Below, piece by piece: positions 24,001 through 36,959 of a stretch of 64,000 nucleotides of DNA (positions within the stretch are counted from its first letter, which is position 1; each line of letters starts with the position of its first letter). The stretch spans positions 16,428,877 to 16,492,876 of the forward strand of contig JAPWDM010000005.1 in NCBI GenBank assembly GCA_035578155.1, given 5' to 3'. Below the pieces are notes generated by a model. The model was not told where the DNA came from and did no database searches. It saw only the letters and a program-made list of their open reading frames with translations. This DNA comes from Brachynemurus nebulosus (lineage: Eukaryota > Arthropoda > Insecta > Neuroptera > Myrmeleontidae). The position numbers and the translations under genes are program-made.

Positions 24001-26050
24001 GGGGCCAAACTACTATATGATAGTATTCCGACTGTAGCAGAAAGGTGACGTAAAATCCCCTCCGTTTCGCACCATTATGTTGTGTAGGTACATACTGTTT
24101 GTAGTGGTGTAGGTTTGATGTTTGCTTTTGTGTGAGTATTCACACACACAACTGCAAAACACGTATTATCGGACAGAGCAACGTGCAGGTCAAGTAACAA
24201 TGGTCTTACAATACATAAAAATCGTAGTGCATTCGGTGACGGACACCGACTGACTAAATGCCTTAAACTGACAGAGCAACAAATGACTCCAAGCGAGCTA
24301 TACTTTTTTGATATTAGTTTGTTTCTAGTGTTCTATCTTGTCTACACTGCGTGCGATACTTGACCGAGCGTTACCGTACCGAGCGAGACCGAACGAGTCT
24401 GAATCTACCTAGTGTTCATATTGATTGCTGTTTTGTGCTGTCTGCGATTTACTGAATTTGACAGATCACTGCAATTGTCAGTTTAGTTTCCATAATTATT
24501 ATTTATACATTATTATACACAACGCTTTTGTAATAGGACAAACTATTTAAAATGAATAATTTTATTTTATATACTTATTTTTTAGAAAGTAATATGAGGT
24601 TACGTTTAGAACATAAAAGGCTCTTTAGAAATCTTTCGCACTGGGTCAATGAAATAAATAAAAATAGGTACGAACATGGTGAATTTTATCATCTTTTACC
24701 TCAGAAACGACAAGATCCATAAAAATTTTTAAGGATACTTTAGAATGACTTCTAGTACCTTCGATTATATTTTAATTTAATTATTAAACCAGCTAAATTT
24801 AATTTTTTTGAAATATCCTGCCATAATCTGGCATCATAATCTCGGTTGTGGTAATTCCCATGTTTTGAATCCCACAATACTTGGCGTAAATAAATTTCAT
24901 TTATTAATAATTCGAAGATCATTTTTTATCTTATTATTATAAGTATTATGTATAATAAATGATACAAAAGAAATATTATATATGTATATTATATTACGAC
25001 GCAGCAACAATGGACAAAAACGATAAAAACGACAAAACACACAACAGAGAGCACAACAAACGAAATCAGCTTGAAAACGCTTGAAAAATCAAATTTGTTT
25101 GACATTTGCAAATCAGCTCGGTCCGAACTCGCATCGCATCGCTCGGCAACGGTTTGAATCACCCCTGCGTTTGAACATATACATTAAAATGGATGTGTTT
25201 AACAAAATAGCATGTATACTCGCTCAGCATCGCTCTGCGCTTACTCGCTTCCTGTGTGCACGTACACTTTTAGTAATTTATTAAGTAGATTGTATTTTGA
25301 CAATAATTGTTTGAAAAGACATTAAAAATTGTTACTACGGATACGATGTTTATTTCACTGATTGCAATATAGCAAAGTAGCAGTTGGTCGTATTTTGAGA
25401 ATATCTAAAAGCTATATTTATTTATTGATACACTTAGTTTATAGACTATATATGTAATATGTTCATTGGTCTATGATTTAAATATACATATAATGACATC
25501 AAGTCTATACATCTCACAGACAAATTTAATGTACAATATGTTAGCATATTTTTTTCAACAACTGTATATTTATTCATGTTTATATAGATATGCCTATACA
25601 ATAATGATATGTATTTATAAGTAAGAGTTATGCGTCTACAAAATTTCATATTCTGCGTACGAATATCGTTTTGTGTACTATATCGAAAATTTTGAATAAT
25701 TATTGCGGGCAAAATGCTAAACTTTCAACCAAGCTCATATATTATATACACTTATGGGTCGCTATAACTATCTTTGATGGTGAAAACTTAAGACTAAATT
25801 TTGGCACGCATTTTATGTAACAAGTAGTATGAGTGATTTTTGTGGAAGATTACTTACGCGGGCGTCAAAAATTTTGAAATTTGTTTCAAATTAAAGAGCG
25901 AACTAAATTAAAACACGATAAAATAGAAAAACCGATAAGCTTTTGAATCGTTGTTCTAACTGAAGTAGTTTTTGAGAAAAATTAAAAAATTTGTTGAATT
26001 TCTTTACGATAAATGCTTTATTGTTTTTGTCATTACAATAACAATATTTA
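24001..26050. other. Intergenic DNA with two CGAGCG-rich islands
   Basis: About 24350-24410 (GACCGAGCGTTACCGTACCG) and about 25115-25260 (GCATCGCATCGCTCGGCAAC, CGCTCAGCATCGCTCTGCGC) are GC-rich and carry CGAGCG/CGCTCG in opposite orientation. They may be the diverged ends of one element. No gene recognised. Confidence 0.45.
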
Positions 26051-26332
26051 TATTTTTAAGGATATTTTGGAGTAATGGTCATCCAGGAAAACAAAAATGT
26101 GTTTTTTCCTAAAGGCTACCGGTTTGGACTTTTATAATCTTCTTCAGGCCTCTGGGGAAAAGTTTATTAATGTACATAGATAAAATACAAAAATATAAAA
26201 TATCTATGTATATTAATAAACTTTTCCCCAGAGGCCTGAAGAAGACTATAAAAGTCGAAACCGGTAGCCTTTAGGAAAAAAAACATTTTTGTTTTCCTGG
26301 ATGACCATTACTCCAAAATATCCTTAAAAATA
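26051..26332. mobile_element. Near-perfect palindromic element, 282 bp
   Basis: TATTTTTAAGGATATTTTGG at the left is exactly mirrored at the right end. The arms of about 125 bp match almost base for base; the central spacer, TAAAATACAAAAATATAAAA, is AT-only apart from one C. Each arm holds CCCCAGAGGCCTGAAGAAGA, followed by CCGGTAGCCTTTAGG. See the hammerhead-like entry. Confidence 0.9.
26230..26272 (+). ncRNA. Hammerhead-ribozyme-like motif (type I topology)
   Basis: Within the right arm the order is stem I strand AGAGGC (26230-26235), core CTGAAGA (26236-26242, fits CUGANGA), an extra A, stem II GACT/ATAAA/AGTC (26244-26256), core GAAA (26257-26260), then CCGGTA and stem I' GCCTTT (26267-26272). 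Stem I pairs over 6 bp with one G-T wobble. ACC and GGT form a loop-less palindromic stem III as in minimal hammerheads, and the predicted cleavage follows GTA at 26266. The unusual point is the extra A between the core and stem II. The mirror copy in the left arm has CAAA instead of GAAA and should be inactive. Minimal type I hammerheads are known from Penelope-like retroelements and retrozymes. Confidence 0.5.
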
Positions 26333-26379
26333 ATAACTTTCAGTGTCTTCAAAACCCCAATTTAAAATTTAATATTTAT

Positions 26380-26695
26380 ATTTGTTTCATTATTCAAAAT
26401 AAAAACTGACTAACTTTCCAAGAACGCGCCATCAATTTTGAAAATGTGTTCACTATTCAAGAGTTCTACCTGAACTATTTTAGACGGATGTAGGTTATAT
26501 TATATGATATCCGCCAGGGTTCTGGGGACACAAACGCGCCAAAAATTAACTGCTCAACCGATTTTGAATTTTTTTTTGTTGCATCAAAGGTAAATTGCTT
26601 TAGACACAAGATGAAACTTGTTATATGAAATCCGCCAGTGTCCAGTCTTTGGAAATTTGCTATGGTATGCAAATGCTACAACAGGGGTATTTTAT
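26380..26695 (-). repeat. Dispersed repeat C, short reverse copy
   Basis: Two diverged internal units (CTGAACTATTTTAGACGG and GGTAAATTGCTTTAGACAC) followed by the end ATGCTACAACAGGGGTATTT, homologous to 8640-9165. Confidence 0.75.
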
Positions 26696-27802
26696 TAGGT
26701 GCAACGCTTTTGTGCTGTGTAATCACTTAAGCAGAAAAAGATATGTACATATTGGACATTATGGCGATTGACGTCAAATAGTCGCTATTTTCAGAAGCGA
26801 TTTTAGAATTTTTATTTTGGATATAGATCCGAATTTTTGTATACATATTTCAATAGAGGGTCCTTGAAGACAGACAAAAAATGTCGATTTATTTCTCCAA
26901 AAAAATAACACATTTTTCTTCAAAAATTTAGTCGGTAAGCAAAGATACAACAAAGTATTGTTGCTAGGAACTTTGGTTAGTGAGTAAAAAAAAAAAAACG
27001 TAATGATAAATCTTTCAATTATTTTTATTTTTAATTTTTTTTCGTTTTTAAAAATTTTTGAGTAGGGGCGGGGCTACTGGTTTATCCGATAAAATCGTCA
27101 CTGACTATTTTCTGTTTCTTGACACATTTATACGTGACATAGATAGGCGTACAATTTCAAAAAATTTGCAATACACATTTTTATTTTCTTCCGAATTTAA
27201 CCACCCTAAAAGCTAAAACGAGTCTCTACATAAGAAGTGTGCAACGGCCACTCAAAAAAAAAAAAAATCCGGCTCTGTTGCATGAAAGAAATATAGCATC
27301 TTAATTAAAATAATTTAACGAGCGATATTTCAGATTTAGGTAATATTTAATTTGACAATTAACCCACATTATATCTAAATGTCAACGGTCAACACACAAT
27401 CGAATTGTTATTTTTAAATTCCGTAAGACTATGGATAATCACGCAACAGAAAAAAATTTTGTCAACTAATTCAAATAAAAAAAAAAAAAAAAATAATCAA
27501 AAATATTCTAGATACTAGTGTTTGATAAAAATTAGTCGATAGGACATGCGGCAAATGGGGAGAGGGGATTGAAATAGTGCCAACAAATTATTTGTTCTAT
27601 TGTTACAAATTATTGTTGTTTTTTTTGTTTTTGTTATTTTAGTAAATAACAACAGTTGCACGATAGCAATGACGGTACTCACGTATAGGCACTAAAAGGG
27701 GACATTTATATTGTTATTTATGGTTATCGGGAAATTATTATACTACGTGTATGTCTTGCCAGAAATAATTGTGCCTTTGAAAGGCTAAAAACGGTAAGGA
27801 AA
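26696..27802. other. AT-rich DNA, no gene recognised
   Basis: Poly-A runs near 26988, 27257 and 27478. No supported feature. Confidence 0.5.
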
Positions 27803-28135
27803 CCCGACTAGAAATTTTCTTTATTTGCAGAAAGTATGATCGGGTCCTTATCAGGTTTAGATAAGGCAATCCCTAATAGGGAAAACCTGATAAGGTCCTT
27901 ATAAGGATGTGGTCAGGATAACCTTCTTTGAAAAAAAATATTTTTCATCGGGTTAACCTGATGAGGAAATTATCAGGTCCATGTCAGGATAACCTTACTT
28001 GTAATTTTTGACAGGTTATCATGATCAGGACATTATCAGGATCATATCAGGATAACCTTATGTAAAAAACATAAATTTCCGATCGGGTTATCCTACTCAG
28101 AACATTATCAGGTCCATGTCAGGATAACCTTACTT

Positions 28136-28740
<605 letters not shown>

Positions 28741-29257
28741 AATGTTACATTTAACGTTGAACTCATTTTATCTACATTGAAGTATTAATACGATTAATTC
28801 TGTATAATTATATAATTTTAAGTAATTTAATATGGAGCTAACCCGATAAGAACAGCCTGATTAGGATTAAATAAAGTTATTCTGATCATGATCTGATATG
28901 GTAGTCATGATAAGGACCTGTTTTGCGTGACAAAACTGATAAGGACCTCATACGGTAATCCTGATCTGGACCTCATCAGGATGTAAGGCACACCTGATAA
29001 GGTCCTTATCTGGACCTTATTAAAATTTCTAGTCGGGAAGGTTGGGAAAGGAATTTTATTCACATGTGTTATAGTTGTTGCAATAAAAGGCTAAGCATTT
29101 CATGATTTTCGAATGATTTTAATTGTTCTAATTTTCACTCTGACTGGAGGATTCAAATTTGTAATGATTCGTATGATTGTTGAAAATAGCAGATAGACAA
29201 TTCTTTTCTGTGAAGAAATATTATTTTAGCGTCATTTAGACACCTACAAAAGGGATG

Positions 29258-30050
29258 AGTGCTTTTGATTGACTGAATCGAAAATGGAAAATGGTTTCTA
29301 AAAATTCATTTAAAGTACAAAATGGAAAATGGTTTTGCGGAACATATTTAAAATAAAAAATGGAAAATGGAAAATAGCTGTTTAAAATGGATTACAAAAT
29401 AGAAAATGCTTTTTTACTTTAAATTTATTTTATAAATCTTTTTACCATTATTTATATTAATAAATAAAAGTTAAGAAAATGTCAAGCGTACTGAAATTAA
29501 ATAAGGGCAGTCATTTGAGAAAATTTTACAAAATTTGCATGATATGAAAACGAAATTTGACTCTTGATTGTTACTCAAAAATAAACCTATATATTATAAA
29601 ATTTAATTCAGCCTTGACATATTCAATCTAAATTGAAGGGGCAAGTGCATGAAGGGGTTATGTGACATTTTTATATTTATAATTTTACAGTAGAAGTGTT
29701 TGAAAGTTTTCATTTACATATACTTCCTACATGCACTTGTTTAGGGTAGAGTCGTGTAAGATGGCGCGGTCGGTGAGACTGTGCACTCCTGTTTTCTCGA
29801 AACTGGAACGAAATTTGTAACCAACTTAGACTGCGTTCAGTTCGAGATCTATGATTAATATAAGTCATATAAGTGTCATACATATACACATAAATTTGAG
29901 TATACATGCATTTTCATTTTAAATGTAACATGGATTCAAATTTTCATTTTAAATACAAAATGGAAAATGGTTTGACCGAACTTATTTAAAACAGAAAATG
30001 CAAAATGCCATTTTGTATTTTAAATACATATTTAAAATTAAATCATGCCC
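29258..30050. mobile_element. Possible hAT-like element with iterated AAAATGGAAAATGG
   Basis: The right end reads, on the minus strand, CAGGGCATGATTTAATTTTA, a typical hAT terminus. AAAATGGAAAATGG and TTTTAAATAC recur at both sides (29280-29420 and 29920-30030). The left end (about AAGGGATGAG at 29258) is a poor match and no 8-bp duplication is visible. The middle holds unrelated, GC-richer sequence at about 29745-29850. Confidence 0.45.
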
Positions 30051-30556
30051 TGGTAGTATCGTGAATAAATAACGAAACTAGCCATTTCATGACATTACGA
30101 GTAAGCAGCTTAGTTCCTAGGCCGGTTACGGTACAACGCGTAAAGAAATCATTAGGCGGTAATTCACATTAATGTAGTCTACTTGCACAATCTCTTGTTA
30201 ACCTACACTAAATACCCCACTTTAGCTGTCCAATCCATGGACACATGGAATTTTCATTTCCATCGGTAAAATTATTGTTGTCAACAGTGTGAACATACAT
30301 ATACAAAGAGTGTAGGTATATGAAAATCATAATGAGTTTATTGGACGCATGCAATATAAACGTTAAAAAATATATGATTTTAATTACATATTTTTTTTGT
30401 ATTATGGCTGATACTTTGGTTAACCAGCATTTTGTTATTGTTACAGATACGCATATAGTATAGTCATTAAAATTATTGACCATAGATTTATTTATTAAGG
30501 GGAGAGATATTTTTTGACAGGCGGAAATCAAGGCAGTTTGGGTAAATTTTTAACAA
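30051..30556. other. AT-rich DNA, no gene recognised
   Basis: A 107-codon minus-strand frame (30208-30531) resembles nothing I know. No other feature. Confidence 0.45.
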
Positions 30557-31630
30557 TAGTACGGTGCAGTTATTCAAAAAAACGGCCTAACTTCAACATC
30601 CAAAGTAACAGTTTCACTCCAACACCAGATTGTTCTATAGGTCCACATATTGTTTGGCAAAAAGTTACACCATTTTGAGCGTCGGGTTTTGGGGGGAGGG
30701 GGTAGAAGTAAGCAAATTGTCGGTTTTTTTTTAAATATTTCGGAAGCTATGGGATTTAGCGTAAAAAGTGTCATGTACAAAAATAAACTACATTAAATTG
30801 CGAACAAAAATGGTCCTGTGCATAATCTTGCTAAAGTGAACAGTTCCAGAGTTACGGAGGGTGTAAAACTCGCAATTTTTAGTATTTTTAACCACTGCTG
30901 CACCTATCACCAGGTGTAGCAGTGGCTGAATAAGTACAAGAATTCGCTCGAGTGGGGAGTGAAAAAAGATTGACGAACACCTAACACCAATTACCTACAA
31001 CAGCACATCCTGCAGCTCGCGAGGAATTACTTTCCTTCATAGTGTGCGCTTGCAAGAACGAATGTGTCGGTAACTGCGAATGCAGAAAGAGTGGTCTAAA
31101 CTGCTCAAGCATATGCGGTAATTGCTCAGGGTTAGGATGTGATAACAGGGATACGAACATCATAGATGAAGATTTAGAAGAGGAAGGCGCTATGTTTGAA
31201 GAGGACTAATCGCAATTTCCTTTTACAAAACACAATCCTGTATAAAAAAATTAGTTTCCTTAGTGATAATGTGTCATATTTTTTCCAAAAAATTTAAAAA
31301 TACTGAAAATTGCTACTTTTACAACCTCCATAACTCTGGAACTCTTCACTTCAGCAAGATTATGCATAGGACTATTTTTGTTCGCAATTTAATGTAAATT
31401 ATTTTTGTATAGGCACTTTTTGCGTTAAACTGCATAGTTTTCGAAATATTTAAAAAAAAAACTGACGAAAACCGTTAATTTGCCTACTTCTACCCTCCTC
31501 CCCCCAAAACCCGACTCCCAAAATGGTGTAACTTTTTACCAAACAATATGTGGACTGTATAGAACAATTTGGAGTTGGAGTGAAACTGTTACTTTGGATG
31601 TTCAGGTTTGGGTCTAATTGCACCGTACTA
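30557..31630. mobile_element. Fold-back element enclosing a coding fragment
   Basis: TAGTACGGTGCA at the left and TGCACCGTACTA at the right bound arms of about 320 bp (30557-30880 and 31310-31630). The arms are long diverged reverse complements, for example GTAACAGTTTCACTCCAA against GGAGTGAAACTGTTAC. The unique centre of about 430 bp contains the cysteine-rich fragment described next. Confidence 0.8.
30935..31209 (+). pseudogene. CXC-like cysteine-cluster coding fragment, frameshifted
   Basis: In the last frame (about 31018-31209) the DNA reads REELLSFIVCACK, then ECVGNCECRKSGLNCSSICG, then NCSGLGCDN, an acidic tail, and TAA at 31207-31209. The cysteine spacing resembles tesmin/TSO1-like CXC motifs. 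I recall this kind of tail (WGW.., LTPVT.., EELL..C.C..GC..CGCRK) as the C-terminus of multicopy insect proteins. Upstream pieces NSLEWGVKKD and LTPITYNST lie in two other frames, so at least two frameshifts separate them. It starts without any initiation context and is flanked by fold-back arms, so it is a dead captured fragment. Confidence 0.6.
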
Positions 31631-33609
31631 CAAGGAAAAAACTGATCTATTGAAAATAGTAGTGACAGAAGTCCTAGAAATACATCATTCTATAACATTA
31701 TTGAATTATTCTGTTGGCATACCAAGTGTAACAGGTAAAGGTTTAAGGTTATATTATTGGAGAGGGACTTTCAAGGGCGTACAAAGGTGTACGCACAATA
31801 ATCGCATGTTTTCTTTCAAACAACTAATCACAATTTATAATTACGTATTGATTTAATAGACAAACGCTATAATATGCATCAAACAATAAGAATAATAAAT
31901 CTAAATATAATACTGACTATATATCATTTCTTATATAGTACTGTTTTATATAGTAGGTTCAGACATTTCAAAACTATCCAATTCTCCTCTCCCTCCGATT
32001 TCTCATTAAATAATATTCTGTTTTTTTGATTAATAAGCTAAGAAGCCAACTGAACAAGTCCGTGAATAGTTACTTCAATTAAATAATTTAGTTAATATTA
32101 TTAGCTGTTTGAGTATATTTTACAGTTCAAAACAGTTAGTCGAAAAGTCTATCAAAGAAAAACAGGTACGATTTTAAAGAAATATAAAGTAATAAATAAA
32201 AATATATTACTTTTCTAACAGGCTTTTCAGTCTCTCGCGAGTATCATTACTATACTTATGTACCTACAAAACGGTTTAATTTTTGTACGAGCATTTAAAT
32301 GTATTTTTCCTGGAATTTTCTTATATTTATACATATTTATACTTATCTTAGTCTCAACTTAACGTCACATGACATTTATATTTTCAAAAATTGACATTTA
32401 TATTTTCAAAAATAATTAACATTTGAAAAATTTACTTTATAAAAAAAATTATGTATCCATTTTCACTGTCACTCTTCATCAGTAAATAATTTATAAAATT
32501 ACAAGTTGAGTGTCGGCTCATTGTTAGAGAGAATACAATTGTTCAACTCTATAATCTCCATAAATTATTTACTGGTAAAAAGCGATAGAGAAAATATGTT
32601 AGTAATTATATTTTTTTCTAGTGAATTTAATCACTTATTATTTACATTAAAGGTTATGTTTTTAATAAAGATTTCTATTTCGTTTGTATCGTGTTTATCT
32701 ACCAACTTGGTCAATGAAATGACTAATGAAAAGTTTCCCACCATATTTCTTGCTGTAAAAATCTGTCCTAATATCTCTTCACTAAAAAGCTACAATATGT
32801 TCTATGGGACTTAATACACATGAGTAAAATCGTCACAAATAGTTGAATAATTGTTTAAATTAATCCAGTGAATATTATTTCCTACTTAGAATGAGAGGTA
32901 ATTCAATACAGACAAAATTATCTTTTATAGATATTAATTAAATATCTTGATAATTAGAAATAGGTATATTTGTTTAAACATTGACTTGAAGCAATTTTAT
33001 TGATCATCTAAGAAATTTACGCTTTGAAGTTACGGAGATGAACACACGCAATATTAGAGTATTTGAGATGATCTAATATTTCATATGGTTGGGAAAATTC
33101 TAGGTACCATGCAGTAAGTAGATACACTTTTTATTGGCTTCAGGGTTTAATAACAATAAATTTATAACATCAAAGTATTTTCTTATAATGATTTTATAAT
33201 TTCCTGCAAGCTATTTTTTGACAATATAAAATCCAGTTTATTTCCAAAGCATGACTTATCTTAATAAGTTACTTCACTAAGAATCACATTAAAAAGGAAG
33301 TGTATTAACTCTGTTAGCAGAAAGTTAGGTTCATTAATAAGAAATTGCTGCTTTCAATGTATTCTTAACCTCCTGGAGATATAGAATTTTAATATTGTTA
33401 AGGTTAAAAATTAAAATATTTAATAATTTAATATTATTAAAAATAACTTATAATAATGATCGATTGTTTGCTAGAAATTGATGAAATATATTTTACTACG
33501 TTATATATTGGGATTTATTAAACGTTCACATATCCAATATTTATGATTAGAACGGGCCCGACTAAAAGCGCATATTCATAAGTGATTTTTAGGGTCTTTG
33601 TAAGTCAAT
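31631..33609. other. AT-rich DNA, no gene recognised
   Basis: Frames at 31608-31856 and 32506-32814 are unrecognised and isolated. No inverted repeats noticed. Confidence 0.45.
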
Positions 33610-33750
33610 TGATGTAGAACCTCTATAGCCTTGTTACTTTTGGTACAAAACCACTGTAACCTTACTGCTTATGGTGTGGAACTGCTGTGACTTCTACTTC
33701 TACTTTTGATATAGAAATGTTGTAACCTTACTATTTTTGAAATAGAAGAC
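33610..33750 (+). repeat. Minisatellite, about 31-bp unit
   Basis: Four imperfect units of the type GTAGAAC-CTGTAACCTTACTACTTTTG, for example CACTGTAACCTTACTGCTTAT and GTTGTAACCTTACTATTTTT. Confidence 0.75.
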
Positions 33751-34573
33751 AAATGGTAGGCTCGAAGTAATATTTTATTATTATACATTACAACAGATAC
33801 AAACATTAACAGTTTAATATGCACATCTTATATAGCTTTCAGAATAGTTAAAAAGTTGAATACAATTCAAAAAAATAAAATACAGAGTTTTAAATAAATA
33901 TTGTAATTACATATTTGTAAAATTATGATTTTATGGAACGATAAATTTTGATTTCATTAAATAAATCAATATTGTCTTTCAAATGTTACATTTAAGCTTT
34001 TGATTTCATAAAATTAATCAGGCACTATTTTTGGTACTGCCATCGCACCAAAATTTTTCTCCAAAATAGAATATTTAATTTAGCTACTTAAAGTTACTGC
34101 ATCATATATATGCATGTATATACAAACATTCACCTTCTTAATCATCTTGTACAAATCCTAACACTGATTGAAAATTAGGAAACATTATTTGCAACACTTT
34201 AAATGTCATAAATAATAGATTCCGATAAAAGCGACTATTAAACCAATTTTCAATAATACAGTTTGAAAAATTTAATCGGGGAATAGCATTATAATTTATG
34301 TATGCTCTAATGTAACTATTTTAATGATTTAATACATATCTGCAATCTTGTATTATAGTTATGGAGATTTATTAAAGTATTAGGTAGAGATATATCACCT
34401 TCCCATAACGTACGAGACAACAGTATATAACATTAAGTGCCTCAGTCGAATGTGTATTATTCAATTTAGTGATGATTGGTTTTCGATGGTTACGACTATG
34501 GAAGTTGATTAGATATAGGTCAAATCAACTAAAAATAGTCTGGCGTCATTAACATATAAAGTTAGTTACTATA
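33751..34573. other. AT-rich DNA, no gene recognised
   Basis: No supported feature. Confidence 0.5.
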
Positions 34574-35396
34574 CATAGAGAGAAAATTCATATAAAAATT
34601 ACTGTGCTCAGCATTACAATCGACGTGTAAAAGGCGAACATATTCAATTTTGTACGGTAAAAATATAAAAATTATGATTAATCATAGAAAACTTAAAGGA
34701 TAGAATGTTCGTTCCGTAATATTAGCTCCGTAAAATTTGTAAAACAGCACAGTAAAAAGTTCCATTGCCGACAGTTTAATTGTTTTTCTTACAAAAATTA
34801 CCATGCTGTCTTAAAATAGAAGAAAAGTAGAAAATAATAAAAGAAGCTAATAGTAGAAAGAAAGAAAGAGAAGCTATCAACGCTGTCACATAGCGAGGCA
34901 AGCTGCAGAAAGTATCAACACAATCATATATGAAGGTCGCATAGCAGGACTGCTGGTGTTGCAAGTAGCTGGTCAGCTGGTGTGGTGTCGTGTGGTGTCG
35001 AAGCAGTGTTCATTAGAATGTCTTGACGGATGGTTATCGTTTAATTCATCATTTTGTTACTCCACTATCTTCAGTATTAGAATATATTGTTGCCAATCAT
35101 TTTTGTATGGATCATAAAGAATCGAAGATCGGAAAAGATCGGGCATCTTCGAAGTTTTTACAGGTACAGCCGAAGCAACATAAGGTTGCGGGCCAGATGC
35201 GCAAATGAATGAGTAAGACAACAAGAATTAAACTATAACATATATGCATAAGAGTGTGATAGAAGTTGTGTTACCACATTAAATTTTACCATGCTATATT
35301 TTTTACTTTAGTCGTCGATCGCGCACGCATTATAAGAGAGCATGGTAATTTTTCTGAAATTTTATCTACAAAAATTATAAGATTTTTCTCTCCATG
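34574..35396 (-). mobile_element. TA-flanked element, family D, longer copy (823 bp)
   Basis: Flanked by TA (34572-34573 and 35397-35398). The ends are CATAGAGAGAAAATTC and CTCTCCATG, as in 18310-18755. The left about 460 bp is the reverse complement of that copy. The copies also share the outer sequence TTTCTGAAATTTTATCTAC. About 370 bp (roughly 35020-35330) is absent from the shorter copy. Frames at 34776-34964 and 35023-35208 are inside and are not supported as genes. Confidence 0.8.
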
Positions 35397-35398
35397 TA

Positions 35399-35710
35399 GT
35401 TACTCTAATATAAAAAAATAATCAAGGGGAGAAGAGACAGAAATCCATCTTATTAGAACCAAATTAGATATTACTAAGATTATGCATAATATTAGTGTGA
35501 CGGTGCACTCTTTCTAAGATCAAGATTCAAGAATTTACAGATGACTATACAGATCCGAAATTTTATTACCATCTTAGCCAGTAATCCTTATTATTTCTAT
35601 TAACATTATTCGAAAATTACTTTTGTTGTATTTTTTGCCCTTCACCACTCATGGGGGATATATCGTTAAAAACCATTTTCGTTTAAGTGGGTATTACATA
35701 AGTACATATC
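35399..35710. other. AT-rich DNA, no gene recognised
   Basis: No supported feature. Confidence 0.5.
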
Positions 35711-35908
35711 GACACCGTTACCAAACAAGTCAACAAGACGTTAATTAACGATATAAAGTAAATCCATCAACTTATTAACAAAGGCGAAGAACATATTGAT
35801 ATTTACACCATTCATCGCACACTAACTCATCCGCCCCCACCCCCGTCACCTGCACCCTCAGCAACTGCCGCCAAGCCCTTCACAAGTACTCACTTATTTT
35901 CCATTTAA
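35711..35908 (+). other. Coding-like segment, proline-rich end, one in-frame stop
   Basis: From GAC at 35711 the frame reads DTVTKQVNKTLINDIK, a TAA at 35759-35761, then IHQLINKGEEHIDIYTIHR, a proline run (PPPPPSPAPSATAAKP) and a stop at 35906-35908. The amino-acid composition looks protein-like and the CCGCCCCCACCCCC stretch is out of keeping with the AT-rich surroundings. I do not recognise the family. It could be a decayed exon, a captured fragment or chance. No ATG or splice sites can be assigned. Confidence 0.3.
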
Positions 35909-36406
35909 TGTACTTTCAACATTGCGATAGACAAATTTAAATGACGTTGATAAGAATAATTGTACTTCGGATGATATTTGCAAGACATGACAGAGTAATT
36001 AACAACCTCTTTGTGTACAGAATTTTGTATAGAATGTTTTCGAGTAGATATAAACAACTTCGTTGACGTGTATTTCTAACTCGCGTACCGGAGGATTGGA
36101 GAAGTCTCGTAGTGTGGATAATGTAGTATATAGTTGCATTTAATTAAAGTATAGACCAAAATTAATAAACTGGTGAAACATTTTTTGAAATCCGTTAATA
36201 AATAATAGGAGAAATAGCCGATCAAAGTTTAAAGCGAAATGATTGATTTCTAAATCGCTTGTGATGTCAAATTTCCGCACAATTGGACACCGAGTGTCTT
36301 TTATACAATATTTTTTAAATTAAATTATGTTAAATTACCATGGATTTAATATTTTTAAAAAAATATATTTCTTTTTTTATATAAATATTAACGAATCTTT
36401 AAAAGT
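35909..36406. other. AT-rich DNA, no gene recognised
   Basis: No supported feature. Confidence 0.5.
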
Positions 36407-36455
36407 TCAAAATACCCCTGCCGCAGTATCTTGCATCTCATAGCTAATTTCGGTT
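36407..36455 (+). repeat. Terminal fragment of repeat C
   Basis: AATACCCCTGCCGCAGTATC followed by GCATCTCATAGCTAATTT matches the start of the long copy at 40012. Confidence 0.7.
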
Positions 36456-36479
36456 TATAAAAATTCGTTTTTCTGTGAT

Positions 36480-36765
36480 TTTTCATCCTTTTAAGTGATT
36501 ATTCCTCCTTCCTTCTAATGGTGTAAATAAATGTCACAAAACTTTTCGAACTTGTGAAAATTTTGGCATAAAACAAATTGTTTTCACGAAAAATGACCAA
36601 AAGAAGCATGTTCCAAGCATCTGACATGGCTGGCTAACGAACTTGTCCAACGGTGTGGGACTAAATATAAATATAATATATCAATTTTAGTGAATATTAT
36701 TTTCGGTTTCTAGGGACCTCAAAACAAATTTCTATCATAGTCTCGGTAGATATCTTTCTAAAAAA
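36480..36765 (+). repeat. Repeat B copy without the TA run
   Basis: CACGAAAAATGACC, CTGGCTAACGAACTTGTCC, TTTTAGTGAATATTATTTTC and AGGGACCTCAAAAC follow in the order seen at 42330-42620. The TA microsatellite is reduced to a few AT steps. Confidence 0.8.
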
Positions 36766-36959
36766 TAGAACTTCCTTTGAAACCCTAAAAAAATGGCAAA
36801 TATACCTAACATACAAACATATACATATGTATATGACTATACAAGCTATTATTCTGTTGTACAACATACATAATATATTCCTTTAGGTAGTATGTATAAG
36901 TACCTACTTACGTTCATATAGTTTTATAAACGTAGTAAAAACACTTCTGACTCCAGTTT
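36766..36959. other. Spacer between two repeat B copies
   Basis: AT-rich, with several ATACATA runs. Nothing else seen. Confidence 0.4.

Noticed and set aside
30981..31163. Minus-strand 60-codon frame
   Set aside because: It is antisense to the cysteine-cluster relic, whose plus-strand reading has recognisable spacing.
32506..32814. 102-codon frame as a gene
   Set aside because: Isolated, AT-driven composition, no domain and no supporting signals.
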